DNA of 64,000 bases, taken from contig JAJEKV010000065.1 of the NCBI GenBank assembly GCA_021234155.1, positions 5,846,807 through 5,910,806 on the forward strand, given 5' to 3'. Positions 21,627 to 33,949 of the stretch are shown in pieces. Position 1 is the first letter of the stretch, and each line of letters begins with the position of its first letter. A model generated the notes under the pieces. That model did not search any database. It was not told the DNA's origin and was given only the letters and a program-made list of their open reading frames with translations. A program made the translations under genes and the position numbers. The DNA is from Isoetes taiwanensis (lineage: Eukaryota; Streptophyta; Lycopodiopsida; Isoetales; Isoetaceae).

Positions 21627-24600
21627 GACAACCGGATGCTTCCTAAAGCAAGCATGGTTCCAAATTGTTGTCCTTTATAAAAAGCACATGTATGTAGCGT
21701 GCTATAAAACTTAAGCTTGCCTCAAAAATAGCTCTTAAAGTTCTCATTCCCAAAATATGCAGATAACACCAATTGGATATTAAGTTTTGTGAGCATACAT
21801 TAGAAGGCCTCTTAAAGAATAGAAGTTATGATGCACTTGACGTTGCTGAAGTGCCTTAAAGATGGGCAATATAGATTTGCATATTCTTGAGTATGGTGCC
21901 TGGTCATCCTGGGGATTCTCAAGAAGCTGCACCAAATCCATGTATTAGAAAAAACTCCAAAGTCATAGAGTGAAGGCTGCGCTGGTATCTATTAAGTATG
22001 TTTTACTGGACGTCTAATCCTTCACAACCAAAGAATAAACTATAGGTTGCATATAATTTCACAACTTCTATTTACTGTAAATTGCCAAAACTCAAGAGTA
22101 AAACTGTGGAAAAAAGGGTTTATGATTGATACCTTTGTGTCAATCACTTCTCACTGTGCGTTGTACACTGATCCATTATTTTACATCTTCCAATTGATCT
22201 ATGTCAGCAAAGAAACCAAATATTACAAAAACTTATTAGGCCATGAGATGTTTGATATGATGATGGAAGGCTATCTAGAATTCATGGCAGGGAGATGTCT
22301 GCACCAGGAAGCTTTAGCAGCAAAAAAAGTTTGAACGAAAAAAAAGGCCTTGTTTAACTCGTTTGCAACTGAATCTCCAGCCATTGACCTTTTTGGTACT
22401 TGTGATCTGCTCCTAAAGGATAGTTCTGAAGTGCATGAATAGTATTTCATATACTCTTGAAGGATAGGTATAAACCCATGATAGAATTTTGAACTTTTGA
22501 TTTTAACATATCTGATCATACATATAATGTACAATGCAAGCAGAATGGGGTCAGAAGCGTGGTTGGACGTCCGTGAATCGCTACACACAACATTGCGCAT
22601 GTCAATGCTACAGATTGTAAGGCATAGATTTCAAGAATACTCAGCCTCAACGATAAGCACAACCAAGTGTCATGGCTTTCTCTAAGTGCTTGGAGACCAA
22701 ATACAACTGCAACCAAATTTGAAGCATAGATTGCAAGAATATTTCTCCTTAAATGGTAAGCATGGATAACCAACTCCAATGGGGATGCCAAATGTGCTGC
22801 TACATACAAAATCTTGTAACAGAGAAAATTCTAAGCTCAACTTTCATATACACATTATATTGTAGAAGCTTATGCCTTGGCATGCTACAGTCTCGTATCA
22901 TGCTACAAACTGTGGTCAATTTATATCACTTCTTTTGTCCTACCAACGGGTAGAAATTGACTTGAGCTGGCCCTGATTCACAGAAACCTGCACAGAGCAG
23001 GGGTTTGCTAACATAGAGCACACCAAATCCATGTGTTACAAAAAACTCTGAAGTCATAGAGCGAAGGCTGAGCTGGTGTCTATTAAGTATCGGAGCATAA
23101 TTTAAGCCCATGCATTTTACATAAAGTCATATTCATTACCATCTTGGACGCAAGAACATCGAGTATAAACTGAAATGCTGGACCTCTAATCCTTCACAAT
23201 CAGAGAATAAACTGAAAGTTCCATATAATTTCACAACTTCTCTTTGCTGTGAATTGCAAAACTCAAGAAAAACTGTGAAAAAAAGGGTCTAATGATACCT
23301 CTGTGTCAATCACTTCTCACTGTGCCCGGTACTGGGAACTGCTTTCGTATAGGAGTTCAATTTGTTGTTACCAAAGAAACCAAATATTAGTCATGAAATG
23401 TCTGATATGATAATGAAGGCTACGTAGATTTCACAGCATATGCATATGACATGCAACTCTTTTTATGTTTTAGCATCCCTATCTCTCATGCAAGGGCACA
23501 GATCTTGATAGGCAACAAAACTCATGTCTCTAGCAAAAATGGAACATGAGCATTTTTGAAGCAATCAAGCAACAGTTATTGACTGTCCAAGTACTAAACA
23601 ACATAATGTGGTACAGCGAAGCATAAGTTTATCTAAAGAGCTCACCGTGGATTGAAGCAGTTCTCCAGAGAACAAATGGAGAGCACTTATTAAACACAAC
23701 CTATAAAAGAGAAGGAAGCATGGCGCATGCACAATAGTATTCTCTCGCATGTCAAGACTTCTTCTAGCTAGCATCGGATGCCCATTCAAAGACAAAGGGC
23801 TTATGCTTCACATTGCAAAAGAGACTAACGATGACTTCAAGAATATTTAGACCAAAAGATTCAAGGACCCAGAAGTACATCTAAGAATAGTTGTATCAGA
23901 ACCTAGAAGAGAAGACGCCAAAAATTTTAAGCACAGAACCAATTAAATAAGTACTAATAAGTAAAACAAATTAGAATTCTATTCCTAGGATTCGTTCTCA
24001 CCAAGGAATCCCGCAATAGCATGTGCTCTTTTCAGAATCTTGATTATACCATTACATGCTTGCGTAAAAATGGAGTAGAGTTGTAGCCAAATAATCTTAG
24101 AAGCTAGCATCACAAGGACTCTTGTAATACAAAATCTTGGAACAAAAGAAATAAATGGATTCCGTATAGCACATGGCATGGCACAAAAATGGATATCTAT
24201 TCGAATACCCTTATGTTTGGCTAAAATTAACAAAACGCCCCTAGTTTTGGGGGTATTTTTATGGAAATGACCATAACTTTTTTATGATGATCCAAATGAG
24301 AATGAGTCTTTTAGATATATTGTAGAAGAGGTTGAGATCTTTCTATGAAAGTTAACATCTCCTGAATCGGATTCCGAAATCTCAAGTTATGGTCTCGTAA
24401 ATCCCTCTGAAATTTCTACAATTTTCTTGTGTATTAAAAATAGCATAACTTGTGATTTAAGACTCCGATTTATACGATCTTACCTTTGATGGAAAGATCT
24501 CATCCTCCTTTACAATAGCTCTGACAGGCTCATTCTCATTTGGATCATCACAAAAAAGTTATGATCGTTTCCATTAAAATACCCCCAAAACTAGGGGCGT

Positions 24601-27179
24601 TTTGTTAATTTTAGCAAAACATAAGGGAATTTCGTAGTTTTTCCCTATTTCTTTCCACTACAAAGTAGAATCGTGATTCAACCTCGACGACGAAGGAGCG
24701 CATGCATTTTCCCATGTGGCATCTATGCCGTGACCAAACTTCTTACTCAAAACCATACTATAAAATCTTTCCCAATTTTTGGAATGTCGATAATACTTCC
24801 CGGCTGCCAAAACTCTTTAAAACCTTCGAAAATGAACTTAAAATAAAATCCGAAAAGTTTTTCTCTAAATCAAGAAAACCAAATTTAAACAATAGATTTT
24901 TTATTCATGAAAAATAGTAGATATATTGATAAATGCGAAATGAAAAGGAAGTAGATGGCCTAAGACGACCATGGAGGTGGTGAAGTAAATAAGGATGTAA
25001 AGGGAGGAGGAGGAAGAAAAGGAGGCAAAGTGGCTAATAGAGTAATAGGTAAACTCTAGTGCCAACAACGATCCAATTTATAGTCTTAGGTTTACCGCAA
25101 ATAGAGAGCAATGCACCCGAGGGAGCCTCGGCCTCGGATGAGGAGGAGAAGGGCCAAGAGACGCGATGGAGGAAGCATTGGACTGGCAAAGATTTAAAAA
25201 TTTAATACCACCAACATAAGAAAATAAGAAAACCTAAAATATAATATCCGTTTGCACCATCATTGTCAGATGTCTAAAGCTCATATAAAAAAATCACATG
25301 CATGGCGAAGATTGAGGATGAAAAGGCTACCTGCTGCAGGAGTATTGAAAAAGGCCCAATGAGAAGAACGAGCATAAAAATCCAGCTTGAGGATAAAAGA
25401 TGTTTCGAATCCGGCCCCAAGCAAAATCTTATTGAAAAAGGACATGGTTTCAAGGAATCATCTCCAAGTTGCAAAACATGAAAATACCATACAAGGTTTG
25501 CAGGTTCAAGTTGCACAGGAAGCTAAGGATAAGGCCTTGGAGACAAATAAGCGAACTATTGTGAGAAAGAATGCCGAATGAGGAGAAGAACAAAAGACCA
25601 CTATATATATTGATCGTCCTCCCCGAGAGTCTCGATCTGGTGGCCCAATTGATTGCATAAATATATCCATGGAATTGATCATCCATAGAGATGAGATACA
25701 TCATATAATACAAGGAAGAGCACATGAAGGCCATTAATATACGGGAAAAAAAAACTCCAGGTTCGAAGGGCTTTTGAGGGAAAACCTTTACAATAATAAG
25801 TTCGCTATGAATATGTGAACATACCAATGTGTTGATGGGAGACATAGTTGGGTTCATTGGTCAAGAACCTCCAGGATAGAAGATGCTAGTGTCATCACTA
25901 TAGACATTTGCAAAAGCACATGTACTGGTCAATTAGGTGTAATTAAACTGATATATCATGCTCAAATAGTTGCAAACATTGAGAAATTCTAAAGAGTATG
26001 GATCAATTTGACAACATTGACATATCCTATTTGCAAAGGAAGGGCGAAATACGTTCAAGTTTGAGGAGGATCTTCCTTGGACGTATGCCGGGAAAGAGAA
26101 GAAAATAAAATTGAAAAAGCCCATATCCTCAATTAAAACATCTGTTAGAACAAATGTAAACGAACACCACTATTTCATTTCGCAAGTGCTCCACTGAATG
26201 GTAAAGCTTCTATAGTGAGAAAAAGTCAACATATTTTGTGAAATTGGACAAGCATGAAGCTTATATCCCCTCCCCCCTCTCTACCTCCCCCTTCCCCCCT
26301 TTCCCTTTTATTTAAATTTGAATATGGACCTTTTGTCGACAACATTAGCTCTATATTTAATTAGTTTAATTACTAGGAAGATTTTTTTTTTTTGTTATGT
26401 TGCATGAGTTGTACTTGATATTGCATGATCAATGAAATACGTCCTTAAAAAAAACAAGGTGTTTGCGACGAGGGGGTTGCCCCCTCGATGGCGCCGAAAG
26501 TGTGTTTTCATGGTTTCTGTTTTTCCAAGTTCTTGAGATTAATGTTGCTTACTCTTCAGATTTTTTAGCTTGTTACTATCGAAAAGAATTATATGTTCCC
26601 CATTATGATATTTTAAATGCCACAATTTTTAATAAAATACAAGCTTATATGGCATTGCCATGATATCGATCGTTCCTATCAATGCAAGGTGTCAATTTCA
26701 TTGAGAAAAAAAACTAACTCAGATGTGCAAGACAAATTCCACCAACTTTCAGTGTTACATCATGTGTTCTTGGAACAATAATGAAAAAGTCTCAATACAT
26801 TTCGAGGGCAAATGTCCCTCGTGTAGAAATGCCATAAAAACAAAATTGAAAAGTGCCAGCTTTCCTACTATGTTCATTTTTAGTTCAATAATGAATACGT
26901 TAGTGTTGATCTTAAAACTAGATCTAATCTTTAACTTTTGGCTTCGTAAGCTCACAATGTGTTGTTCATGAGGAAGAGGCTGAAAGTATATGTATTGGAA
27001 GTCAAAAAGGTCGATCCTAGGGATGAGGTATCCTTATGTAACATAATATGTACCAAGCAGTGAAACACATAGTGTGATTTGTTAATTGCACAAATAACTT
27101 CATAATCGACCACTATGTACAAGACCCATGATTTTGACTATGTCCTGGGATTGGAATCAGTAGATATTGCTGCCCGACA
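21627..27179. repeat. 5.55-kb tandem unit, copy 3
   Basis: The last copy ends at TATTGCTGCCCGACA. The sequence then leaves the repeat at TAAAGTTTGAACTCG, so the final four bases (GACA) belong to the start of a fourth unit. Copy 3 restores several CAG/CTG triplets missing in copies 1 and 2 (for example CTGCACCAGGAAG near 22299), and shows CGT where copy 2 has CAG (about 24061, 24632). Confidence 0.95.
24197..24637. mobile_element. Foldback element in unit copy 3
   Basis: It is the same ~440-bp imperfect palindrome as in copies 1 and 2. Its left end reads CTATTCGAATACCC, where copy 2 reads CTCTGAAATACCC, another change at a CTG site. Confidence 0.75.
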
Positions 27180-27522
27180 TAAAGTTTGAACTCGAACTTA
27201 AACTCGAACTAGAATCTAGAATTGGATCTATTATAGAAGCTGGATCAACAATTGGAACAATAGCCAGCAAGGGGTTGAATAAGATTACTACTGGATCAAG
27301 ATCTTGAATAGGCAAACAATAATGGAGTCAAAAGCTAGAGTATCAAGGGAGAATGCAATGTCACACTAAACAAAATCAAAACCTAAAGGAAAACTTAAAT
27401 TGGAACGGAAAACATGGTCCAATGTGAAGATGGCATGTTGAACAAAAAAGATCATGGCCTGGAACTGGACCTAGGACTAGGCACGGAAATGAATCAAGGC
27501 AGAACTGGCTGGTCACCACCAT

Positions 27523-29965
27523 CTAATTGCAAGTAGGTTTGGACGAAGCGAGACCGTGCTTAGCTCTTTCTGGTATCAAGCTGCTCCTTCCAGATAGAGT
27601 TGTATCATATTTGTCAATACCAGATTCTTCGTGATGAGCTAGACTTAGAGTAGGCTCAGAGAAGACTCCATTCATACTGTCATGAGCTACAAACGATAAT
27701 ACAAGAGAAATATAAATATAAACTAGAGTTAGTTTGCTACAATTGGAAAGAATAAGGGTTGAAATCAAGACTGTGTACATGAGGAAGAACACAGCTTGGA
27801 AAGTTTGCATTACCAATAGACATGCAAACAACACAGAACATTGAATGCTCCCTTGCAACTGACCATACTCCAATTGACTTGATGGTTATTGGTTATTGGT
27901 ACTTATGGTTTGACAAATGCAATGAACGACATGCAACTTGTGAATAGCAACTTAAGTAGGCAACTTAGCCAATTTGGTCTAAGACCTGCTTTGTTTTCCC
28001 AGAAACCAAGTGATAAATAGAAAGCAGATTATTGCATTCCGGCCGCTCAGCATTGTCAGATTTCATCTTGTAACAGGGCAAATGGAAGATATAGATATGA
28101 TATTCATATATTACGAAATTAAAATGTACTGTAGTAGCAAAAGAACTATCTTTATGGTTGCTCTAATGAACAGGGAATAGATTTTTTTCAAGATTATGAT
28201 GCAGAACCATTCACAATTAGAACTATGAGAGGCAATGCATTTTAAGTGCCATTATGTGGATTCGCATTGTCCATCAAAATTTACAATTGTAAGTACTTAC
28301 TGGGGTTGCAGTCAAAATTATAAAAAAAGTGGCCATTTTCCTCTTCCTCATTTCAAATTGTGACTTTGCTAAGGAAAAAAAAAATGACAGGAAGTCATAC
28401 CCGACAAATGCATCTATCTTGCAACGCCGTATCTTGTATGCAATTTTCCTGCACACATATGTCAAGTAATGTATAATGCAGAAATCAAATATACGGAATA
28501 ACTTACATCGTTTGAGTCCAGCAAGTTAATGTGTGATGATCTGATGGGGCGGATTTTGACATCTTGATAACTAACAAATAACATAAGAATCAACAAATAA
28601 ATGGTGATTAATATTTGAGACCAATAGAGGAATTCAAAAGCACACAAAAGAATCAAAAGGATATGCTCTATTATTCATAATAACCACCTGTGGCAAGCTG
28701 GTCATCTCCCAAACGCCAGAAAATTTAAACACAAATTATTCTTGTCATTGATGTGAGGTTGAGACATATGCTTGCAAATGGATTTTCACATTCATAGTTC
28801 CATCAGTAAGAGACATAATTCGTGCACCATCTGGGGGGATCAAAGCCTCGGGTACCTGCAAGATAATGATGTATAAAGGCGTGGTCATAAAGAAACTATA
28901 TGATACAGCATCGTTCTCAATAGCAAAGGAGTATTCTTTCTGCATTCCATTCATTTGAGCATGTTATTACTCGAAATTTAACAATACTAGTATTTAACAA
29001 TATTAGTTAGCCATGGTCAACCCACCAGCCAAAAAACTTCGTTATATTGTTCTGCTTCAGAGATCTCAACAAATGCACCTCTAAATACAAACGTTCCAAA
29101 TCATTCAGGCTGTGCAAAAGATCTTGAATCTTGACGTGATTTCATGCTATCTCAATCCCTTAAAATTCATCAAATTGATGCTCGAGTTAAGGATTAAGAA
29201 AAAAATAGAGCAGATCTGAGCATGTAAGAAAATCAACTATTATTCACAAATGTCATGGCCTGTCTTTTAACACTGACAGCAATGCACCATGACTCTACTT
29301 AGTCTATTGAACATTGGAAATCTACCAATCGTTCCAAAGACAATTACTCCATCGCATGCACCATATGAACGCTATTGACATGTCGGGCACCATGCAAAGG
29401 TGTGCTAACTAAAAAAAAAAAAGACTTAAGATGCTCTCACCTAAGCAGCCACACTCAACCTCCATGCCAGAATAGTTCCATCCTTTAACAATATATACAG
29501 ACTAGTCTTATGTCCCTTAATGCACTAAATTTTATGTCAAGCCCCATAATAGGAGGAAACTTCAGAAGGCGCACAGATAGCCTTCATATCTCTGTCAATA
29601 ACAGTATTCTAGATATACACAAAGGAAGCATGTTTTCCAGGCCTCAACTTGTAATATCCAGGTTCAAGCTATCAGGAGTCTACAGTATCAAACACAATTG
29701 TGAGCTTAGGATCAAGTCAACAGGGAGTTTGATCTCTCTGTCTATGACCAAAACCACTCTTCTCAAAATATAAAATCTTCTGACATTAAGCCCTTCGGGC
29801 AGTGAAATCTTCGTTAAGGTACATGACACTTATAACAATGATACGATTGCATCTTTGCACCGAAACATGCAACTCCGAGAACTTACAATAGAAGAGTCCA
29901 GAACATATTCAGTTGTGACATATGTTTTGAACAGCGGCTCTGCTGGCAGCAATAAAAAATTGATG
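27523..29965 (-). CDS. Unidentified multi-exon locus, exon-like pieces
   Basis: Several minus-strand open segments are bounded by good splice signals. About 29945-29890 encodes AEPLFKTYVTTEYVLDSSIV before GTAAG. About 29105-29045 encodes GAFVEISEAEQYNEVFWLVG. About 28855-28750 is preceded by GATAATGCAG and encodes VPEALIPPDGARIMSLTDG. About 28560-28505 encodes DVKIRPIRSSHINLLDSND. About 28452-28405 encodes KIAYKIRRCKIDAFVG. About 27690-27523 encodes HDSMNGVFSEPTLSLAHHEE and onward to a stop. I do not recognise the protein, and cannot show that all pieces belong to one transcript. An ETO1-like pseudogene lies just upstream on the same strand. Confidence 0.3.
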
Positions 29966-30004
29966 TGCAATTTCATTGACATTGGTTTTCAAAGTCTAAG
30001 GATA

Positions 30005-30390
30005 AACCACTCACCTCAGAAGGAGAAGTGACTGTCGAAAGGAGAGAAGTTCTTTTCCCGTATCTGACTCTAGCATTTTGTGAACCACATCCAAAGACCC
30101 AATATCATCAACAAATAACCAACGATCATAAACCTGCATTCAACAATCTGCCTTTGTCCACTATTCGACCCATTGATCAAGCAACTTAAGAAGCTGTTGG
30201 GCATCAATACAATCAATACAACCAGAATATATCATATAAGATGGATCAAGGATCAACAATGCCCGCTGATCCCTGACAGCACCAACATAATCCTGTAATC
30301 CTGAAGAGCAATGTTAAAGCCATAACTCCAGACACTCTGGAGTGACTTTGAAACCCAAAAAGCGGGCTTCCCACATCCGTCAATGATGCA
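30005..30390 (-). pseudogene. ETO1/EOL-like (BTB-TPR ethylene-overproducer family) fragment
   Basis: Minus-strand translation gives LGFKVTPECLEL, then DYVGAVRDQRALLILDPSY, then WTKADC, MQVYDRWLFVDDIGSLDVVH and KELLSFRQSLLLL. This order (EDY.GA..D..A.L.L.P.Y, W..ADCWMQ.YDRW..VDDIGSL, FRQSLLLLR) is the TPR-region signature of plant ETO1-like proteins, cullin-3 adaptors that target type-2 ACC synthases. Three lesions are visible. There is a TAG where the family usually has Gln before WT.ADC, a TGA where it has Trp (ADCWMQ), and an 8-bp tandem duplication (AGGATTAC/AGGATTAT near 30290) that shifts the frame. The fragment ends at a plausible donor (CTGAG/GTGAGT, about 30018). The rest of the gene is missing, so this is a pseudogene. 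Confidence 0.8.
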
Positions 30391-30494
30391 GCCTCGATCA
30401 GGGAGCACCGGTTAGCCCGTTTCCAGAGTGGCCGTGTAGAAACAGAGGCAACCGAGAGTTTACAGCCTATTATGGGTTTGGAGCAGTCATTGAT

Positions 30495-30530
30495 ATATTC
30501 TAGGCATATACTGGCATATGCCTAGAATAT
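30495..30530. repeat. Perfect 15-bp-arm palindrome
   Basis: ATATTCTAGGCATAT, the loop ACTGGC, then ATATGCCTAGAATAT. A GC-rich inverted repeat (GCTTGCCCCCTTAGGGGCAA, about 30554-30573) follows within 25 bases. Together they look like the structured end of a mobile element; a related arrangement occurs at 36835-36930. Confidence 0.8.
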
Positions 30531-30875
30531 GCCACAAACCCACCTCAACAAGGGCTTGCCCCCTTAGGGGCAACCCAAAAATGAAAAAAGATACCGTCAC
30601 ATAAGCAAAATATGACATTTTGTAGCAAAAATTATTTTAAGAACATCTCCCCATCTTAGGAGCATACTCAGATTAGTCTTCAAGCTCCAATTTGCACAAG
30701 TAGAAAGCGTCATGATTGAGGTGGCATACAATGACAAATTAAGTTATACTTGTGATTGATATGTATTCAAAGCTATCTTCCAAGCTTAATAAAATCTTTG
30801 AATGTAGATCCAAACTAACACTTTCCTATCTTTTAAAAGTAACTGTATTAAGTAGTGTCGACTAATCAATAGATA

Positions 30876-30913
30876 AGATAAGGTAAGGTAAGGTAAGGTA
30901 AGGTAAGATAAGG
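30876..30913. repeat. (GGTAA)n simple repeat
   Basis: About six imperfect GGTAA/GATAA units in tandem. It differs from the LINE tail pentamer and has no adjoining LINE box. Confidence 0.85.
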
Positions 30914-31241
30914 AATTACTACATCCATAGAAAGAAGGATTATACTTTCATATCTACTATTCTAACCATGTCTCTGATGACGAAATGTGACAAAAGTCTA
31001 GCCTGTGCGGTTTTTATCGGCTTCATATTCACAGGCACACTGTTCTTTAAGTGCGTAGGCATCAAACCCCCTTGACAAAGATAAGAATGCTCTCAATCGA
31101 AGCACCCTATTCGTACAACTGTCATTGATGCCCTTGTACCATACCACCAAAAGGAACATACCACCAAATAATTATTGAAGGTTGGTATTCAAGAGTCTAC
31201 CATAATGAACATGTCAAATGCCTTGTTAAGGTCTAAGGAAG

Positions 31242-31358
31242 GAAGGAATAGAATAGAATAGTTTTTTTAACGTCCACGGAGACCAATAGGTCATGGGACC
31301 CATACAATGGAAAGAAGGTATTTTTATCGTCCACGGAGACCAATCGGTCTATGGATGA
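31242..31358 (-). mobile_element. Two antisense LINE 3' termini
   Basis: GAATA units (31245-31261) lead into TTTTTTAACGTCCACGGAGA and CCAATAGGTCATGGGACCC, the same subfamily as 51985-52060. A second box, TTTTTATCGTCCACGGAGAC and CAATCGGTCTATGG, follows at 31319-31356. Both are the tail-most pieces of the family. Confidence 0.8.
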
Positions 31359-31359
31359 T

Positions 31360-32900
31360 ACGAAATATCTAAAGGGGAATGCTGTGATATTGTTGTCGTA
31401 CATGTAGGCGCTCTTGAACATCATTGAGAGGAAAAGGTATGCACTTAATCTGTAGATTAGAGACAACAAGCTTGCATAAGGATGGGTGCACTTAAGCAAA
31501 ATGAAGGAAATTTGCACCCTCCCTTCGGCATAGATGAGTGACAACATACATGTGCAAATGGTTATCATGCATGGAGCATGGGTAGTGACAACAAGATGCG
31601 CGATAGTAATTATGCATGAAGCATGGGTTCAAATTGCTAGTTTTGCCCTGAAGAACAATTAACGTTGGGGGTTGGTATAAGTATCAAGAGACCATCATTT
31701 TACAATTTTATGCCGTTATTTTTAGGGGTAATCTTACAAATACACTTCCAAAACATTTGACATATTCTGAAATTGGACTTTACTTGATCAACAATATACC
31801 TTTTTTTTTTTTTTTCCGTCCCCTTACCCTAGTATTTTCGAATCCTGAATTGAATGGTGAAATCCTGAATTGAATGGTTAAAAACATTTATATTCGTTAT
31901 TTTTCATTCTTTATCGGGTTTTTCCCTATCCTTAATTCCTGGCCGTTGGTTCTTGGAATATTCTGTGTTGTACACCAAATCAAGGGCCACTGAATTTTTC
32001 ATCACTGAAACGCCCTCCACTTCCAATGGTCCAAAAGCTGCACATGGTTAGAAGATTAAACAAAAAAAAAAAAAAAGGTCAAGCCATCCCTCGCATCCCG
32101 AGCCAAGGCCATCGATTCGGGCCGAAGAAGCTCCGTGCCTTCACCACCCCACAACAAATCCATATCCGGCTGCACATCCACCCTCTGACTCAAAGAAAAT
32201 CCATATCCCACCGCACATGGTTAGAAGAAGAAGGAAAAAAGCCATCCCAACCACCAACAAGCGGACCAAGCCCCTCACCATGCGGGGGCTCCATGATCTG
32301 CCTACTCCTCAGACTCTATGCCTTTGCCAAGCACATACACGGATTCTCTATGCCAAGCAGACCTCTTCAAAACCGGATTCTTCAAAACCAGATTCAAAAC
32401 CGGATTCTCTATGCCGCTTCTGCACAATCGGCCTCAAGCAGCCGCCTCATCCCCGCCCCAAGCACAGACCTCAAGCCTCGACTCTGCGCCTCAAGCCTCA
32501 TCTCTCCACCGACATGCCTCCCTGACCTCTCCACCCGATCTCCGAAACCAGAAGCCAAAATTTCTTTCCAAACTGACACCATGCACCCACAAATTCAAAT
32601 TCGCATATACGGCAATAAGCAGCTCAAACAGCTGCAAAAATACACTCAAAATACGATTTAGAATACAATACAGCCGCCAAATCTAGGCCCAACCATGCCA
32701 GAGATACCCTCCCCAAATACCAAACGAAATAATAGAACATACTTCTGTAGACATGCATGTACTTTAAAATGTAATGTAATGCTCTCTTTGGGCCTTCATG
32801 TATGAAAACCTATGGTCCATGTAACGGATGAGCCAGGTTTATGGTTCTGATCTCTCTGCCAAGCTTCAGGTTCTGCAAACTTAGATTTTTGCAATGAACA
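31360..32900. other. Intergenic DNA with a Pro/Ser-rich open stretch
   Basis: Two nearby copies of TCCTGAATTGAATGGT (about 31843-31880) and a poly-T run (31801-31815) are visible. The segment 32026-32661 is open and C-rich, with internal near-repeats (CTATGCC...CAAAACCGGATTC), but its composition is low-complexity and no family is recognisable. I do not call it a gene. Confidence 0.35.
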
Positions 32901-32925
32901 GATCAAAAAAGCAAACCTAACGATT

Positions 32926-33911
32926 TTAAATCACGGATGTCATTCCCACTGAAGAACCCACTGAAGAATCCATAGTAGATTCGTCCCTGGCAGTCAAGAC
33001 AAACCCAAAATAGGCTGCTAATAGAATCATGGTAACCAGAGTAAAGGCTCCGGCCGAAGTAAATATTCCCTTTCGCAACTCTGAACAATCATTCTCGCCT
33101 TTGGTCTGAAGCCAATTCTCTATTATACCTGCTACAAGGAGAATTTCTGACATAACAAAGCTAAACCTGCACAATAGAAAACATTGATAGAGATTATATT
33201 CAAATCTGTTGAACATCCTAACTAGAAATTTCCTGATTATCTTCCAGCAGAAAAAAAACTCTGTTGGTGAAAATCTTACCAAGAAATTCCGAATAAAAGT
33301 AAGATTGCAAGACGATGTCCACCTTCCTCCAAGCTTGGGCTTGGGCCCCAGCACCATCTCGTATTGGCCGCTATCATTCCATGAGCAAGAAGTAGAAGCA
33401 CAGATGCAACAGATGCCAGAACTGTGGATCTGCCATTGCTGTATATGCAATAGGAAAGGGATTCATCATGCCGTACCACGACCTGTAAGATAACAAAAAC
33501 ATTATCAGTTATGCTAGCACCATCCCTAACGCTACGATTTTCCGTTCAAGAACAGGCAATAGAACTACTAGAGCTAAGATTCTTCTATCCAAGAACTTGC
33601 AGAAGAACTGGAGCATCCATTTTTCTGTTCAGAGACATGCAAAAGAACTAGAGCATCGATTTAACAAGCAAAAGAACTAAAGCAGTTTGCAAAAGTAAAA
33701 GAAAGGACATTCCTAGAACTGCGATTTTGCTGTTCAAGAACATAGAGTAAGAGAAGAATCAAACTAACAGAATTTTGCAAATGAAAAAAGACAAGGGGTA
33801 GAAAGAAACCGGGCTCCGGTGAGATTCAGCACCAAATGCGAGGCCCAAGGCCAGGATGTAGAAGGTTGCCGATAAGCCAAGAAAGATTATGGAAATAGCT
33901 CGTCCCTTCAT
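32926..33911 (-). CDS. DUF1218 family (MODIFYING WALL LIGNIN-like) membrane protein, three exons
   Basis: Three minus-strand exons join in frame. Exon 1 is 33911-33810, exon 2 is 33482-33280 and exon 3 is 33166-32926, with GT-AG introns. Together they give 546 nt, 181 residues, close to the usual family length. Exon 1 begins MKGRAISIIFLGLSATFYIL and forms a signal-anchor/TM1. Exon 2 carries the conserved Cys block and TM2 (LASVASVLLLLAHGMIAANT), then TM3 into exon 3. Exon 3 has the loop NDCSELRKGIFTSAGAFTLV and TM4. The family includes Arabidopsis proteins affecting secondary-wall lignin, probably in the ER or secretory membranes; the biochemical role is unclear. Upstream in-frame ATGs at 33919 and 33947 are possible starts; I chose 33911 because it gives the most typical N-terminus. 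No lesions are seen, and this is the best intact gene of the window. Confidence 0.88.
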
Positions 33912-33949
33912 GGCGATCATAGCTCCGGCACAGCAACGGAGACCCAAAT

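Noticed and set aside
10558-27179. CRISPR-like or rDNA-like interpretation of the tandem array
   Set aside because: The unit is far too long for CRISPR, and no rRNA-like conserved segments or intergenic-spacer subrepeats were seen.
32026-32661. 211-codon Pro/Ser-rich open frame on the plus strand
   Set aside because: Low-complexity composition from C-rich DNA, other frames open too, no domain and no splice context.
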